A DNA stretch of 64,000 nt from Lactococcus taiwanensis (GTDB lineage Bacteria; Bacillota; Bacilli; Lactobacillales; Streptococcaceae): the NCBI RefSeq assembly GCF_014905395.1, contig NZ_BNDT01000003.1:62001-126000 (forward strand), given 5' to 3'. Below, one piece after another: positions 26,184 to 35,821 of this stretch. The translations under genes and the position numbers were made by a program. A model generated the notes under the pieces. It was not told where the DNA came from. It did no database searches and was given only the letters and a program-made list of their open reading frames with translations. Position 1 is the first letter of the stretch. The number at the start of each line of letters is the position of its first letter.

Positions 26184-27806
26184 ATGCGTGCACATGAAAT
26201 ATTAAATAACCCTTTTATGAATAAAGGAACAGCCTTTACAGAGGCAGAACGTCAAGAACTTGGCTTAATTGGTCTTTTGCCCCCTTATGTTCAAACCATT
26301 GAAGAACAAGCGGCTCAAGCTTATGAACATTACCTTACAAAACCATCAGATCTTGAAAAACGTCATTTCCTTATGGAAATTTTCAATACAAATCGTACAT
26401 TATTCTACTATTTGTTCAACCAACATATCGTAGAATTTAACCCGATTGTTTATGATCCAGTTATCGCTGAAACTATTGAAAACTACAGCCATCTTTTCGT
26501 AGATCCACAATATGCGGCTTATTTGGACATTAATCATCCAGAAAATATTGAAGCTACATTGAAAAATGCTGCTGGTGATCGTAACATCCGCTTGATTGTT
26601 GTGACTGATGCTGAAGGAATCTTGGGTATTGGTGACTGGGGTACACAAGGTGTAGATATTTCTGTCGGAAAACTTATGATTTATACAGCAGCAGCAGGTA
26701 TCGATCCCGCCTCTGTTTTACCAATCGTGATTGATGCAGGAACAAATCGCAAAGAACTTTTGGAAGATCCAATGTACTTAGGTAATCGTCATGAACGTGT
26801 TTATGGTGACACTTATTACAACTTTGTTGATCAATTCGTAAATACTGCGGAAGAGATGTTCCCTAAATTGTACTTGCACTGGGAAGATTTCGGTCGTTCA
26901 AACGCCGCAACGATTCTTGATAAATACAAAAAAGTTATCCCAACATTCAACGACGACATTCAAGGAACTGGTATCGTTGTGTTAGGTGGTATCTTTGGTT
27001 CACTTGACATCACTGGTGAAAAATTGACCGATCAAATCTACCTTTGCTATGGTGGTGGATCTGCCGGTGCTGGGATTGCTGCCCGTGTTCATGCTGAAAT
27101 GGTCAGCGAAGGCCTTTCAGAAGAAGAAGCTTACAAACACTTCTTCATGATGGACAAACAAGGTCTTTTGTTTGATGATATGGAAGACTTGACTCCTGCC
27201 CAAAAACCATTTGCTAAAAAACGCGCTGACTTCGCTAATGCTGGTGATATGACAAACCTTGAAAATGTCATTAAAGTGTCTAAAGCAACGATTCTTGTCG
27301 GGACTTCAACAGATGCTGGTGCCTTCACGAAAGAAGTTGTTGAAGCAATGTGTGCGAATACAGAACGTCCAGTTATCTTCCCAATTTCAAACCCAACCAA
27401 AAAACTTGAAGCGACTGCGCAACAAGTGATTGAATGGTCTGATGGTAAAGCCTTTGTTGCAACTGGTGTCCCTTCTGGAACAATTTCATACAAAGGGGTA
27501 GACTACCAAATTGGTCAAGCGAATAACGCTTTGATTTATCCTGGTTTGGGTCTTGGTATGTTGGCTTCTGAAGCAACACTATTGACTGATGAAATGATTG
27601 GTGCTGCGGCTCACTCACTCAGTGGTTTGGTTGATCCTGGTGCTGCAGGTGCTCCTGTCCTTCCTCCATTTGAATATGTTGCTAAAGTCTCTATCAAAGT
27701 GGCTGAAGCTGTAGCTAAAATGGCTCAAGAACAAGGTTTGGCTCGTGCTGAAGAACAAGATATGGCTAAAGCTGTACGTGATCTTAAATGGGAACCAAAA
27801 TACTAA
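26184..27806 (+). CDS. mleS: Malolactic enzyme
   Basis: The 540-residue protein, the length of lactococcal MleS, starts at the ATG with TGGAGG 8 bases upstream; the TTG at 26169 is part of that site. The malic-enzyme domain has [29 protein letters not shown] and the NAD-binding [12 protein letters not shown]. The malolactic enzyme converts L-malate to L-lactate and CO2 with NAD and Mn but no net redox change. A malic enzyme (pyruvate-forming) would look similar; the mleP neighbour and LysR gene favour malolactic. Confidence 0.92.
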   Translation: MRAHEILNNPFMNKGTAFTEAERQELGLIGLLPPYVQTIEEQAAQAYEHYLTKPSDLEKRHFLMEIFNTNRTLFYYLFNQHIVEFNPIVYDPVIAETIENYSHLFVDPQYAAYLDINHPENIEATLKNAAGDRNIRLIVVTDAEGILGIGDWGTQGVDISVGKLMIYTAAAGIDPASVLPIVIDAGTNRKELLEDPMYLGNRHERVYGDTYYNFVDQFVNTAEEMFPKLYLHWEDFGRSNAATILDKYKKVIPTFNDDIQGTGIVVLGGIFGSLDITGEKLTDQIYLCYGGGSAGAGIAARVHAEMVSEGLSEEEAYKHFFMMDKQGLLFDDMEDLTPAQKPFAKKRADFANAGDMTNLENVIKVSKATILVGTSTDAGAFTKEVVEAMCANTERPVIFPISNPTKKLEATAQQVIEWSDGKAFVATGVPSGTISYKGVDYQIGQANNALIYPGLGLGMLASEATLLTDEMIGAAAHSLSGLVDPGAAGAPVLPPFEYVAKVSIKVAEAVAKMAQEQGLARAEEQDMAKAVRDLKWEPKY

Positions 27807-27822
27807 GAGGTTAACGGAGTAA

Positions 27823-29103
27823 ATGAAAAAATTAAAAGATATTAAAATTTCAGGGATTAGTCTCCCCCTCTATGCCTTCTTTATGATTGTTATTATCGTA
27901 ACGATTGCATTAGGAAAATTACCACTTAATATGGTCGGGATTACTTTACTTTTGGTGGCTTTAGGGCACTTGCTCTATTTCATTGGTGAAAAGTTACCGA
28001 TTATGAACTCCTATCTTGGAGGGGGTTCAGTCTTTACACTGATTGGTGCTACCCTTCTATCCTTTTTCCATATTATTCCTTCAAATGTAATTAGTGCTGT
28101 AGGAGATTTCATGGGTGGTCAATTTGGCTTCCTTGATTTCTACATCGCTGCGCTCATTTGTGGTTCTATTTTGGGAATGAACAGAAGTTTGCTGGTTAAA
28201 GCATCAGCTAAATTCATCCCAGTTGCATTAGTAACGATGGTTGTTGGGTTCTTTGCTGTTGGTGGAATGGGAATGCTGCTTGGTGAAGGTTTTGCCCATT
28301 CTGTTATGTATGTTTCAATGCCAATGATGTCAGGTGGTATGGGTGCAGGGATTACCCCCCTTTCTCAAATCTATGCTGACGGTTTAGCGCATGGAAATCA
28401 AGCAGCTATTTTCTCTCAATTAGCTCCTGCAGTAACTTTTGGTAATATCATCGCGATTATTGGTGCGCTTTCTATTGCGAAAATTTTCGCTAAGAGCAAA
28501 TACAATGGTCACGGTACCTTAGTAGAAGCTACGAAAGAAGAATTGGAAAAACCAAAAGTTAAGCTTGACGCTACAAAAATCGGTGTGGGTATGCTTTTTG
28601 CCTTCTCCCTCCTGATGGTCGGAATGATTCTTAACAAATTTGTTCCTAATGTCCATGCTTATGCCTTTATGATCATTATTGTCTTTGTGCTCAAAGCACT
28701 CAATGCTGTCCCTAAAGAATTGGAAGATTCTGTCGTAATGTTCAATCAAGTCATCATGACAAATCTGACCCATGCTGTTTTAGCTGGGATTGGTTTAGCT
28801 TTGATTGACTTAACAACTTTGGAGTCAGCTTTGACATGGCAGTTCATCGTCCTTTGCTTGACAAGTGTTGTTGCAATGGGCTTGACAAGCTGGTTCTTAG
28901 GCTTGGTACTTGGCATGTATCCTGTTGAAACAGCCATTGGAGCTGGTATGATTAACAACTCTATGGGTGGTACAGGAAACATCGCTGTCTTATCAGCGTC
29001 TGACCGTATGGAAATGATTGCCTTTGCGCAAATGGCTAATCGCCTTTGTGGAGCTATTGTTTTGATTATGGGTGGAATATTGATCCGTTTCTTCTATGGA
29101 TGA
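27823..29103 (+). CDS. mleP: Malate/lactate (2-hydroxycarboxylate) transporter
   Basis: The 426-residue member of the 2HCT family has about 11 membrane segments and two GGMG/GGxG-type loops (YVSMPMMSGGMGAGITPLSQ and NNSMGGTGNIAVLS) that form the re-entrant substrate loops. It imports malate in exchange for lactate, generating a membrane potential. It follows mleS by 16 bases in the same operon. CitP-type citrate exchange is the alternative but has no citrate genes nearby. Confidence 0.9.
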   Translation: MKKLKDIKISGISLPLYAFFMIVIIVTIALGKLPLNMVGITLLLVALGHLLYFIGEKLPIMNSYLGGGSVFTLIGATLLSFFHIIPSNVISAVGDFMGGQFGFLDFYIAALICGSILGMNRSLLVKASAKFIPVALVTMVVGFFAVGGMGMLLGEGFAHSVMYVSMPMMSGGMGAGITPLSQIYADGLAHGNQAAIFSQLAPAVTFGNIIAIIGALSIAKIFAKSKYNGHGTLVEATKEELEKPKVKLDATKIGVGMLFAFSLLMVGMILNKFVPNVHAYAFMIIIVFVLKALNAVPKELEDSVVMFNQVIMTNLTHAVLAGIGLALIDLTTLESALTWQFIVLCLTSVVAMGLTSWFLGLVLGMYPVETAIGAGMINNSMGGTGNIAVLSASDRMEMIAFAQMANRLCGAIVLIMGGILIRFFYG

Positions 29104-29150
29104 GTTTTTCTAAAGTGATAAAATGTCAAATTTATTTTTGAAAAATAACC

Positions 29151-29181
29151 AACCTACTGACTTATGTCAGTAGGTTTTTTC
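29151..29181 (+). terminator. mleSP terminator built on the palindrome arms
   Basis: AACCTACTGAC pairs with GTCAGTAGGTT around TTAT, then TTTTTT. The inner arms are those of the dispersed palindrome, with a shortened spacer. Confidence 0.85.
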
Positions 29182-29211
29182 TATTTTGGAGCTTTTGAGA
29201 GTACATAGAAA

Positions 29212-29233
29212 TTACTGACCATTTGGTCAGTAA
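29212..29233. repeat. Dispersed palindrome copy upstream of nagB
   Basis: Perfect arms TTACTGAC and GTCAGTAA around CATTTG, followed by AAAAAA. Confidence 0.85.
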
Positions 29234-29262
29234 AAAAAGCGAATTTTGTCAGTATTTTTGTG

Positions 29263-29290
29263 TTGACATCAGCTTTTTTTGTGCTATAAT
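29263..29290 (+). promoter_or_regulatory. nagB promoter
   Basis: TTGACA (29263-29268), 16-base spacer, TATAAT (29285-29290). Confidence 0.85.
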
Positions 29291-29341
29291 AAAAGTGTAG
29301 ATAAATTGATATATACCAATTTAGGAATGGAGCATAAAAAA

Positions 29342-30049
29342 TTGAAAGTTATTGTTGTTAAAAACCAACTTGAAGGCGGAAAAATTGGCTTTGATCTTTT
29401 GAAAGAAGCGATTGAAAATGGGGCGAAAACACTCGGACTTGCTACAGGTTCAACACCAGTTGAATTTTATAATCAAGTTGTGAATTCAGATCTTGATTTT
29501 ACTGACATGACCTCAGTCAACTTGGATGAGTATGTAGGGCTTGATGGTTCAAATGACCAATCTTACCGTTACTTCATGAACAAACATTTGTTTGAAGAAA
29601 AACCATTTAAAGAAAACTTCTTACCAAACGGAAAAGCTGCGGATTTAGATGCTGAAGTGAAACATTACGATGAAATTATTGCTGAACATCCTATCGATTG
29701 GCAAATTCTTGGTATCGGTCAAAATGGACATATTGGTTTCAATGAGCCAGGTACACCTGCAGACATCACCACACATGTGGTAGACCTCGAAGAAAGTACA
29801 ATCAAAGCCAATGCACGTTTCTTTGAATCTGAAGCAGATGTTCCACGCCAAGCTATTTCTATGGGCTTAGCTTCAATTATGAAATCTAAAAATATTGTTT
29901 TGATGGCTTACGGTAAAGAAAAAGCTGAAGCAGTCAAAGGCATGATCGAAGGTGAAGTAACAGTAGATTTGCCAGCTTCAATTCTTCAAACACGTGACAA
30001 TGTGACAGTAATTGCTGACGAAGCAGCCGCTTCATTATTAAGCAAATAA
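29342..30049 (+). CDS. nagB: Glucosamine-6-phosphate deaminase
   Basis: The 235-residue protein starts at TTG, with GGAG 9 bases upstream; the longer frame to 29279 would read through the promoter. It has [17 protein letters not shown], the SVNLDEYVG motif with the catalytic Asp, and [16 protein letters not shown] with the catalytic His. It converts glucosamine-6-phosphate to fructose-6-phosphate plus ammonia, for growth on amino sugars. Monocistronic, with its own promoter and terminator. Confidence 0.96.
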   Translation: MKVIVVKNQLEGGKIGFDLLKEAIENGAKTLGLATGSTPVEFYNQVVNSDLDFTDMTSVNLDEYVGLDGSNDQSYRYFMNKHLFEEKPFKENFLPNGKAADLDAEVKHYDEIIAEHPIDWQILGIGQNGHIGFNEPGTPADITTHVVDLEESTIKANARFFESEADVPRQAISMGLASIMKSKNIVLMAYGKEKAEAVKGMIEGEVTVDLPASILQTRDNVTVIADEAAASLLSK

Positions 30050-30050
30050 A

Positions 30051-30075
30051 AAAGACCTCTTCGGAGGTTTTTTCT
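30051..30075 (+). terminator. nagB terminator
   Basis: GACCTC-TTCG-GAGGTT with a UUCG loop and a T run. Confidence 0.85.
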
Positions 30076-30080
30076 TATAA

Positions 30081-30108
30081 AAAATACTGACAGAGCTGTC
30101 AGTATTTT
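30081..30108. terminator. Palindrome copy acting as bidirectional terminator (nagB/mvaS)
   Basis: AAAATACTGACAG pairs with CTGTCAGTATTTT around AG, with A and T runs on the two sides, between convergent genes. Confidence 0.85.
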
Positions 30109-30118
30109 TATTTTATTG

Positions 30119-31267
30119 TCATTTTTTGTATAAACGATGGTTATCCAAAATCTCTGAAACGGAATAAGGTGTAGGATCATCAAAAGTTTTGTTGTGGTTC
30201 AAATCTAACTTTTCTTCAAACATGACTTCATACTCTGCAATATTCAGGCGTTTACGAGCATCCAACATAGATTGATGTTCCACCTTTCTTAGTTGTTGCT
30301 CATAACCCTCTACTAACTCACCAGAGAAGAATTCAGCAACAGTGCCAGAGCCATAGCTAAAAAGTCCAATTCGGTTGCCTGCTGCTAGCTCACCATTTTC
30401 TAAAAGTGAGATGAGACTCAAATATAAAGAACCTGTATAAAGATTCCCTACACGGCGGTTATAGACGATGCCGTTTTCAAATTGTACCATCAACTCATCA
30501 GCGTTTTGAGGTTTTTTCTTTTCTAACATCGGCATGAGTGCTTTTTTACCCATTTTGGTGTAAGGAGTATGGAAAGCGAGTGCTGCAAAATCTTCAAAAC
30601 TCAAAGAGGTACGGCGTTCATATTCTTCCCAGATTTGAGCAAAAGCATTGATATAGGTCGCATTTGAAAATTGTCCATCAACAGAAGGATAAGCCTGTCC
30701 AAATGGACGCCAAAAATCGTAAATGTCTTGTGTGAGCGCGACGTTATCATTATTTAATTTCAAAATACGTGGGTTAGCACTAACGAGCATGGCAACGCTC
30801 CCAGCACCTTGTGTAGGTTCACCACCAGTATTTAAACCATATTTGGCAATGTCTGAAGCGATGACTAGCACTTTTACATCAGGATTTAAACGGACATGAT
30901 CACAAGCTAAGGCTAAACCTGCAGTTGCAGAATAACACGCTTCTTTCATTTCGATGCTGCGTGCAAAAGGTTGGATTCCCAACAGATCATGAACGACCAC
31001 CGCAGATGCTTTTGATTCGTCAACACTTGACTCAGTGCCAACAATCACCATATCAATCGCTTTTTTATCTTCTTCACTCAAGAGAGGAGCGGCAGCGTTT
31101 GTGGCAAAAGTAATAATATCTTGAGTAGTCGGATTAACAGCCATCTCGTCTTGACCAATCCCAATATGAAATTTAGCAGGATCCACGTCCCGCGCTAAAG
31201 CCAAATCTGTCATATCCACAAAAGTGTTTGGAACAAAAAAGGCAAGTTTATCAATACCAACGTTCAT
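30119..31267 (-). CDS. mvaS: Hydroxymethylglutaryl-CoA synthase
   Basis: The 382-residue enzyme condenses acetyl-CoA with acetoacetyl-CoA in the mevalonate pathway. The nucleophile is Cys111 in MKEACYSATAGL; Glu79 lies in GTESSVD. The start (NVGIDKLAFFVPN after Met) is the canonical N-terminus and no earlier start is possible, since a TGA lies 18 bases upstream in frame. The only Shine-Dalgarno, AAAGGAG, is 40 bases upstream, with a perfect hairpin between. Divergent from the thiolase and reductase genes. Confidence 0.96.
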   Translation of the reverse strand: MNVGIDKLAFFVPNTFVDMTDLALARDVDPAKFHIGIGQDEMAVNPTTQDIITFATNAAAPLLSEEDKKAIDMVIVGTESSVDESKASAVVVHDLLGIQPFARSIEMKEACYSATAGLALACDHVRLNPDVKVLVIASDIAKYGLNTGGEPTQGAGSVAMLVSANPRILKLNNDNVALTQDIYDFWRPFGQAYPSVDGQFSNATYINAFAQIWEEYERRTSLSFEDFAALAFHTPYTKMGKKALMPMLEKKKPQNADELMVQFENGIVYNRRVGNLYTGSLYLSLISLLENGELAAGNRIGLFSYGSGTVAEFFSGELVEGYEQQLRKVEHQSMLDARKRLNIAEYEVMFEEKLDLNHNKTFDDPTPYSVSEILDNHRLYKK

Positions 31268-31278
31268 AGCATAAAAAT

Positions 31279-31310
31279 TTTCTCATCTAATTAAAAAAAT
31301 GAGAAACTCC
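31279..31310 (-). promoter_or_regulatory. Hairpin between Shine-Dalgarno and start codon of mvaS
   Basis: On the minus strand GGAG (31310-31307) is followed at once by TTTCTCAT (31306-31299), a 12-base loop and ATGAGAAA (31286-31279), then 11 bases to the ATG. With the hairpin folded the ribosome binding site is about 11 bases from the start. Confidence 0.65.
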
Positions 31311-31419
31311 TTTCAAAATGTCTTTCAGAATGCTTCAATTTTATCATAAAAATGGCTGAAATCATAGCTGTGCTACCTTGTTGTTTGATTCTAATTTATC
31401 TTACTATTGTAAAGAGACT

Positions 31420-31450
31420 TTGACAAATGTCTTTTAAAATATGCTATAAT
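31420..31450 (+). promoter_or_regulatory. Thiolase-mvaA promoter
   Basis: TTGACA (31420-31425), a long 19-base spacer and an extended -10 TGCTATAAT (31442-31450). Confidence 0.65.
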
Positions 31451-31469
31451 GGCTTTCGGAGGTTTACTC

Positions 31470-32615
31470 GTGAAAGAAATTGTAATCATTGACGCTTTGC
31501 GCACACCCGTTGGAAAATACGATGGTGCACTCGCTGAATATACAGCAGCAGACCTTGGAACGCATGTCGTTTCAGCACTACTAAAAAAACATGTACAACT
31601 AAAAGAAGATATTGATCAAGTCATTTTCGGAAATGTCCTTCAAGCAGGAAACGGGCAAAATGTCGCCCGACAAATTACTATTAATAGTGGACTTTCCGCA
31701 GAAGTGCCAGCTTCTACGATTAATGAAGTCTGTGGCTCAGGAATGAAAGCTGTAATATTGGCCAAACAACTTTTACAACTGGGAGAGGCTGAAGTAGTTA
31801 TCGCTGGTGGCACCGAGTCGATGTCACAGGCCCCTATTCTCAAAGATAGAAAAACTGACAAAGAAAGCCTCAGCATGTTATCAGATGGTTTGATTGATGC
31901 ATTTTCCGGTATTTCTATGGGAATCATCGGTGAAACCATCTCCGAACAATTTGGAGTGAGCCGAGCTGATCAAGATCAGTTTGCCCAAAATTCACAAGAA
32001 AAAGCTGTTGCGGCCCTACAAGCTGGTGTTTTTCAAGAGGAGATTGTACCTGTTGGCGAGTTTAAAGATGACGAGGCACCACGGCCTACCTCAAGCCTAG
32101 AAAAATTAGCAACACTTCGTACCGCCTTTAAAGAAAACGGAACCGTGACCGCTGGTAATTCTTCGCCTGTTAATGATGGAGCCTCTGCCTTAATTTTGAC
32201 TACAAAATCCTATGCACAAGCTCATGATATTCCTTATTTAGCGGAGCTTGTTGATAGTACTGAAGTAGGAATTGATCCTGCAATTATGGGCGTTTCACCA
32301 ATAAAAGCAGTTCAAAAGCTTTTGAACCGTACAGGTCTTGAATTGGCGGATATCGATCTCTTTGAAATTAATGAAGCTTTTGCGGCATCTAGCGTGGCTG
32401 TTAATCGTGAACTTCAGCTTGATGAGAGTAAGGTAAATATTTATGGGGGAGCAATTGCCCTTGGCCATGCTATTGGCTCAAGTGGTTCACGTTTGCTTAC
32501 TACACTAGGATACGCCTTACAACGTGAAGAAAAACGATATGGTATTGCAACACTCTGTATTGGGGGCGGCTTAGGGTTAGCAGTCTTATTGCAGAACCCA
32601 AATTACAGGGATTAA
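31470..32615 (+). CDS. thiL: Acetyl-CoA acetyltransferase (thiolase)
   Basis: The 381-residue enzyme starts at GTG with CGGAGG 7 bases upstream; the in-frame ATG at 31449 overlaps the -10 box. Nucleophile Cys88 lies in NEVCGSGMKA, and GGAIALGHAIGSSG and ATLCIGGGLG carry the other active-site His and Cys. It makes acetoacetyl-CoA for mevalonate synthesis. Enterococci fuse it to HMG-CoA reductase (MvaE); here the two are separate neighbouring genes, as in L. lactis. Confidence 0.94.
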   Translation: MKEIVIIDALRTPVGKYDGALAEYTAADLGTHVVSALLKKHVQLKEDIDQVIFGNVLQAGNGQNVARQITINSGLSAEVPASTINEVCGSGMKAVILAKQLLQLGEAEVVIAGGTESMSQAPILKDRKTDKESLSMLSDGLIDAFSGISMGIIGETISEQFGVSRADQDQFAQNSQEKAVAALQAGVFQEEIVPVGEFKDDEAPRPTSSLEKLATLRTAFKENGTVTAGNSSPVNDGASALILTTKSYAQAHDIPYLAELVDSTEVGIDPAIMGVSPIKAVQKLLNRTGLELADIDLFEINEAFAASSVAVNRELQLDESKVNIYGGAIALGHAIGSSGSRLLTTLGYALQREEKRYGIATLCIGGGLGLAVLLQNPNYRD

Positions 32616-32653
32616 TCTTGTGAAGAAGCTTAGAAGTAGAGCTTGTATTTTGA

Positions 32654-32688
32654 TGGAGGATTGCCCAGAACTTCTGGGCATTTTGTAA
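32654..32688 (+). promoter_or_regulatory. Hairpin between Shine-Dalgarno and start codon of mvaA
   Basis: TGGAGGA (32654-32660) lies 28 bases from the ATG. TGCCCAG (32662-32668) pairs with CTGGGCA (32674-32680), leaving one base before and eight bases after the stem, so folding gives about 9 bases of spacing. The stem is followed by only TTTT, so a terminator is less likely. An ATG inside the site opens an 11-codon frame that ends just before the gene start. Confidence 0.65.
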
Positions 32689-33924
32689 ATGGAAAAGAAA
32701 TTTTATCAATTGACCCCAGCCCAACGCCGTGCCACTCTAAACCTTTCTAAAAAGCACCAAGAAATTTTAGAAAATATGGCCTTAGACGCAGATATTGCGA
32801 ATAACCTCATTGAAAATCAGATTTCAGAGTTTGAGCTTCCTATGGGCCTTGCACGGAACTTTGTGGTAAATGGGCACACTTACCAAGTACCGATGGTGAC
32901 AGAAGAACCCTCTGTTGTTGCTGCTGCTAGCAATGGTGCAAAAATTGCAGGGGAGTTTACCGCAGAGGTTATACAACGGCTCATGCGTGGCCAGATTGTC
33001 TTTTATGACATACAAGCACCTGAAAAAGTATTGCAAAAGCTTGAAGAAGAAGAAGCACGCATCTTTCAGTGCGCTATCGAAGCCTACCCTTCTATCGTGA
33101 AACGTGGCGGTGGTTTAAGACACTACGGAACCCGGATCTTTGAAGAAGAAAAATTTTTATCGGTCGATTTTAAAATTGATGTGAAAGATGCCATGGGAGC
33201 TAATATCACCAATTCAATTTTAGAAGGGCTGTCACAGCTTTTTCGAGAGTGGTTTCCCCAAGAGCAGATTTTGTTTAGTATCTTATCCAACTATGCTACG
33301 GAATCGTTAGTTAAAGTAAGCTGTGATATCCCTGTAGCAAATCTCTCAAAAGAGGGAAAAGGTCAGGAAGTTGCTGAAAAAATTGTTGCTGCATCACGCT
33401 TTTCTAAATTAGATACTTATCGTGCCACAACGCACAATAAAGGCATTATGAATGGGATTAATGCTGTGGTACTGGCGACGGGAAACGACACACGAGCTAT
33501 TGCTGCGGGGATTCATGCTTACGCTGCAAAAGATGGAAGTTATCAAGGACTCGGTACATGGCAAACCCACAACGATAAGTTACATGGTGAGTTGATTGTG
33601 CCACTTCCTGTAGCAACAGTAGGAGGCGGAGTGAAAGTTCTTCCAAAGGCGCAAACTGCTTTAGAAATCTTGGGTGTTAAAGAGGCCAAAATTTTAGCAC
33701 AGATTATTGCTTCTGTGGGCCTTGCACAAAATCTTGCAGCACTGAGAGCCTTGGTCTCAGAAGGGATTCAGCAGGGACATATGAGTTTACAGGCGCGCTC
33801 ACTTGCATTATCAGTAGGTGCAAAAGGAGAAGAAGTATCTAAAATTACCGCACGTCTTCGTCAAGAAAAAATCATGAATCAAGCTGTGGCAATGAATATC
33901 CTTGAAGAGTTAAGAAAAAACTAA
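32689..33924 (+). CDS. mvaA: Hydroxymethylglutaryl-CoA reductase, class II
   Basis: The 411-residue protein converts HMG-CoA to mevalonate. It has [13 protein letters not shown] (catalytic Glu region), [14 protein letters not shown], the [20 protein letters not shown] region and a C-terminal stretch with [11 protein letters not shown] (catalytic His). Class II by length and lack of a membrane anchor. 73 bases downstream of thiL. Translation initiation appears to need a hairpin that bridges the Shine-Dalgarno and start codon. Confidence 0.95.
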   Translation: MEKKFYQLTPAQRRATLNLSKKHQEILENMALDADIANNLIENQISEFELPMGLARNFVVNGHTYQVPMVTEEPSVVAAASNGAKIAGEFTAEVIQRLMRGQIVFYDIQAPEKVLQKLEEEEARIFQCAIEAYPSIVKRGGGLRHYGTRIFEEEKFLSVDFKIDVKDAMGANITNSILEGLSQLFREWFPQEQILFSILSNYATESLVKVSCDIPVANLSKEGKGQEVAEKIVAASRFSKLDTYRATTHNKGIMNGINAVVLATGNDTRAIAAGIHAYAAKDGSYQGLGTWQTHNDKLHGELIVPLPVATVGGGVKVLPKAQTALEILGVKEAKILAQIIASVGLAQNLAALRALVSEGIQQGHMSLQARSLALSVGAKGEEVSKITARLRQEKIMNQAVAMNILEELRKN

Positions 33925-33968
33925 CCTACCCCATTTCCTCGTATAGGATAATTTGCTATTTTATAACC

Positions 33969-34013
33969 CTGTCAAGATTTTTTCTTGACAGACTTCTTTT
34001 TGTCTGCTATAAT
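33969..34013 (+). promoter_or_regulatory. rpsP promoter within an inverted repeat
   Basis: TTGACA (33985-33990), 17-base spacer, extended -10 TGCTATAAT (34005-34013). The -35 lies in the right arm of CTGTCAAGA-N5-TCTTGACAG (33969-33991), which may serve as the mvaA terminator or as an operator. Confidence 0.7.
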
Positions 34014-34048
34014 GTTAGAGTAATAAGATAAGAAAAGGAAATATAAAA

Positions 34049-34321
34049 ATGTCTGTAAAAATTCGTTTGACTCGTATGGGTTCTAAGAAAAAACCATTCT
34101 ACCGTATTAATATCGCTGATTCACGTTCACCACGTGATGGTCGTTTCATCGAAACAGTTGGGACTTACAACCCACTTGTTGCTGAAAACCAAGTAACTTT
34201 GAAAGAAGAACGCGTATTGGAATGGTTGAGCAATGGAGCACAACCCTCAGATACAGTTCGTAACATCCTTTCAAAAGAAGGCGTTATGAAGAAATTCCAC
34301 GAATCAAAACTTTCTAAATAA
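34049..34321 (+). CDS. rpsP: 30S ribosomal protein S16
   Basis: The 90-residue protein has the conserved start [18 protein letters not shown] and [19 protein letters not shown]. It is a primary binder of 16S rRNA. In many firmicutes rpsP, the KH protein, rimM and trmD form one operon; here rpsP-khpA and rimM-trmD are separated by hemH and a hydrolase gene. It has a strong promoter and a terminator before khpA. Confidence 0.98.
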   Translation: MSVKIRLTRMGSKKKPFYRINIADSRSPRDGRFIETVGTYNPLVAENQVTLKEERVLEWLSNGAQPSDTVRNILSKEGVMKKFHESKLSK

Positions 34322-34331
34322 TAATTTTATG

Positions 34332-34356
34332 AAGGCTGCTTTTTAGCAGCTTTTTG
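34332..34356 (+). terminator. Terminator/attenuator between rpsP and khpA
   Basis: GCTGCT-TTTT-AGCAGC with TTTTT; partial read-through would lower khpA relative to rpsP. Confidence 0.75.
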
Positions 34357-34419
34357 TACAGGAAAAGACAACTCACAGATTGATGGACTTGTTAAAACAA
34401 GTTAGAGTAGAGGTAAGTA

Positions 34420-34659
34420 ATGCAAAAAGATGTGAAAGAACTGGTAATGACAATTGTAAAACCATTGGTAACCGAGCCTGATGAGGTTTCACTAGAGCTT
34501 ATTGAGGGAGAAGAATTCATGGAATATCACCTCAGAGTTGCTGATGGTGACATTGGAAGGATTATTGGACGTCAAGGACGGATTATCCAAGCGATTCGTA
34601 CAGTGGTTTATTTTGTTCCTGTAGAAGGTAAAAAAGTTCGTCTGCTTGTTGATCAATAA
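34420..34659 (+). CDS. khpA: KH-domain RNA-binding protein KhpA
   Basis: The 79-residue protein is a single KH domain with IGRIIGRQGRIIQAIRTVV carrying the GxxG loop. KhpA pairs with KhpB/EloR and binds RNA to influence cell elongation and division. Its position after rpsP is the usual one. Ends at a good terminator. Confidence 0.93.
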   Translation: MQKDVKELVMTIVKPLVTEPDEVSLELIEGEEFMEYHLRVADGDIGRIIGRQGRIIQAIRTVVYFVPVEGKKVRLLVDQ

Positions 34660-34665
34660 AAAATG

Positions 34666-34691
34666 AAAAGCTCACATGGTGGGCTTTTTTT
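34666..34691 (+). terminator. khpA terminator
   Basis: AAAAGCTCAC pairs with GTGGGCTTTT (one wobble), then TTT. Confidence 0.85.
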
Positions 34692-34792
34692 ATTGTATGA
34701 AAAATTATGTTAGAATGAAAAATATTGATTAACAATTGTAGATACAATCGGTTATAAATATAAATAAACTGATTTTTTATATAGGTGGAATA

Positions 34793-35737
34793 ATGGATAA
34801 GAAAAAAGGAATCTTATTAGTAGCTTTGGGAACTCCGCGCTCATGTGAAGCAGATGATGTGAGGGATTATTTAAAAGAATTTTTAGGTGACCCTCTTGTT
34901 ATACAAAAACCAAGATGGCTTTGGTTGCCGATTTTAAATGGAATTATTTTAAAAGTGAGACCGCAAAAATCAGCAGAGATGTATAAACAAATCTGGACAG
35001 ACGAAGGTTCCCCGTTGATGATTTACACAGTAGCACAAGCAAAGCAACTGCAAGATATGCGTGGAGATCTTGAGGTTCGTTTTGCCATGACTTACGGAGA
35101 GCCACGCATTGATAAAGTCATCACTGAGATGAAAGCTTCTGGGGTTGAGGAAATTACGGTGCTTCCACTTTATCCTCAGTATTCTTTAACAACAGTTGAA
35201 CCTGTAATTCAACAGGTTAAAAAAATTGATGATAGGATAAAAGTAATTAGAGATTTCCACAAAGTAGAATCTTACAGCGAATTACTGGCAGAGTCTATTA
35301 GAGAAAAATGGCAAGCAAAGGACTATGATAAATTGGTTCTTAGCTACCATGGAATTCCCATGTCCTACGTGACCAAGAAAAAAGATGTTTATGAAGAGCA
35401 ATGTAAAGAAACAACACGTTTGGTAGTAAGTAAACTTGGTTTGAGGGAAGAAGAATACGAGCATACTTATCAATCAAAATTTGGTCCTGAAAAATGGCTA
35501 GAACCTGCGACTATTGATAGAGTTGCTGAACTTCCCAAGGAAAATGCTAAAAAAGTATTGATCTGTTCACCAGCATTCGTTGCAGATTGTTTAGAAACTT
35601 TGTTTGAATTAGAAATCGAAAATAAAGAAGTATTTGTTGAAAATGGGGGAGAAACATTTGATTTTGTTCATCCTTTCAATGATTCTTTCGACTTTACGAG
35701 GGTGTTAAGTGAAGTCATTGACCAAAATAAGAGCTGA
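34793..35737 (+). CDS. hemH: Ferrochelatase (coproporphyrin type)
   Basis: The 314-residue protein has LLVALGTP at the N-terminus, LPLYPQYS, metal-site His186 in LSYHGIP and Glu268 in SPAFVADCLETL. It inserts iron into (copro)porphyrin. Lactococci cannot make porphyrin but often keep hemH, which may serve heme or porphyrin homeostasis. A stretch ATTGT-AGAT-ACAAT at about 34735-34748 upstream could be an operator. No other heme genes are in the window. Confidence 0.9.
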   Translation: MDKKKGILLVALGTPRSCEADDVRDYLKEFLGDPLVIQKPRWLWLPILNGIILKVRPQKSAEMYKQIWTDEGSPLMIYTVAQAKQLQDMRGDLEVRFAMTYGEPRIDKVITEMKASGVEEITVLPLYPQYSLTTVEPVIQQVKKIDDRIKVIRDFHKVESYSELLAESIREKWQAKDYDKLVLSYHGIPMSYVTKKKDVYEEQCKETTRLVVSKLGLREEEYEHTYQSKFGPEKWLEPATIDRVAELPKENAKKVLICSPAFVADCLETLFELEIENKEVFVENGGETFDFVHPFNDSFDFTRVLSEVIDQNKS

Positions 35738-35821
35738 GAAATAAAAAAATAGCACAATGTGAGAGAAAAAATAGGATTTGTTATAATGGTTCTTAAGATG
35801 CTAAAATAGTAAGGAAAGCCA

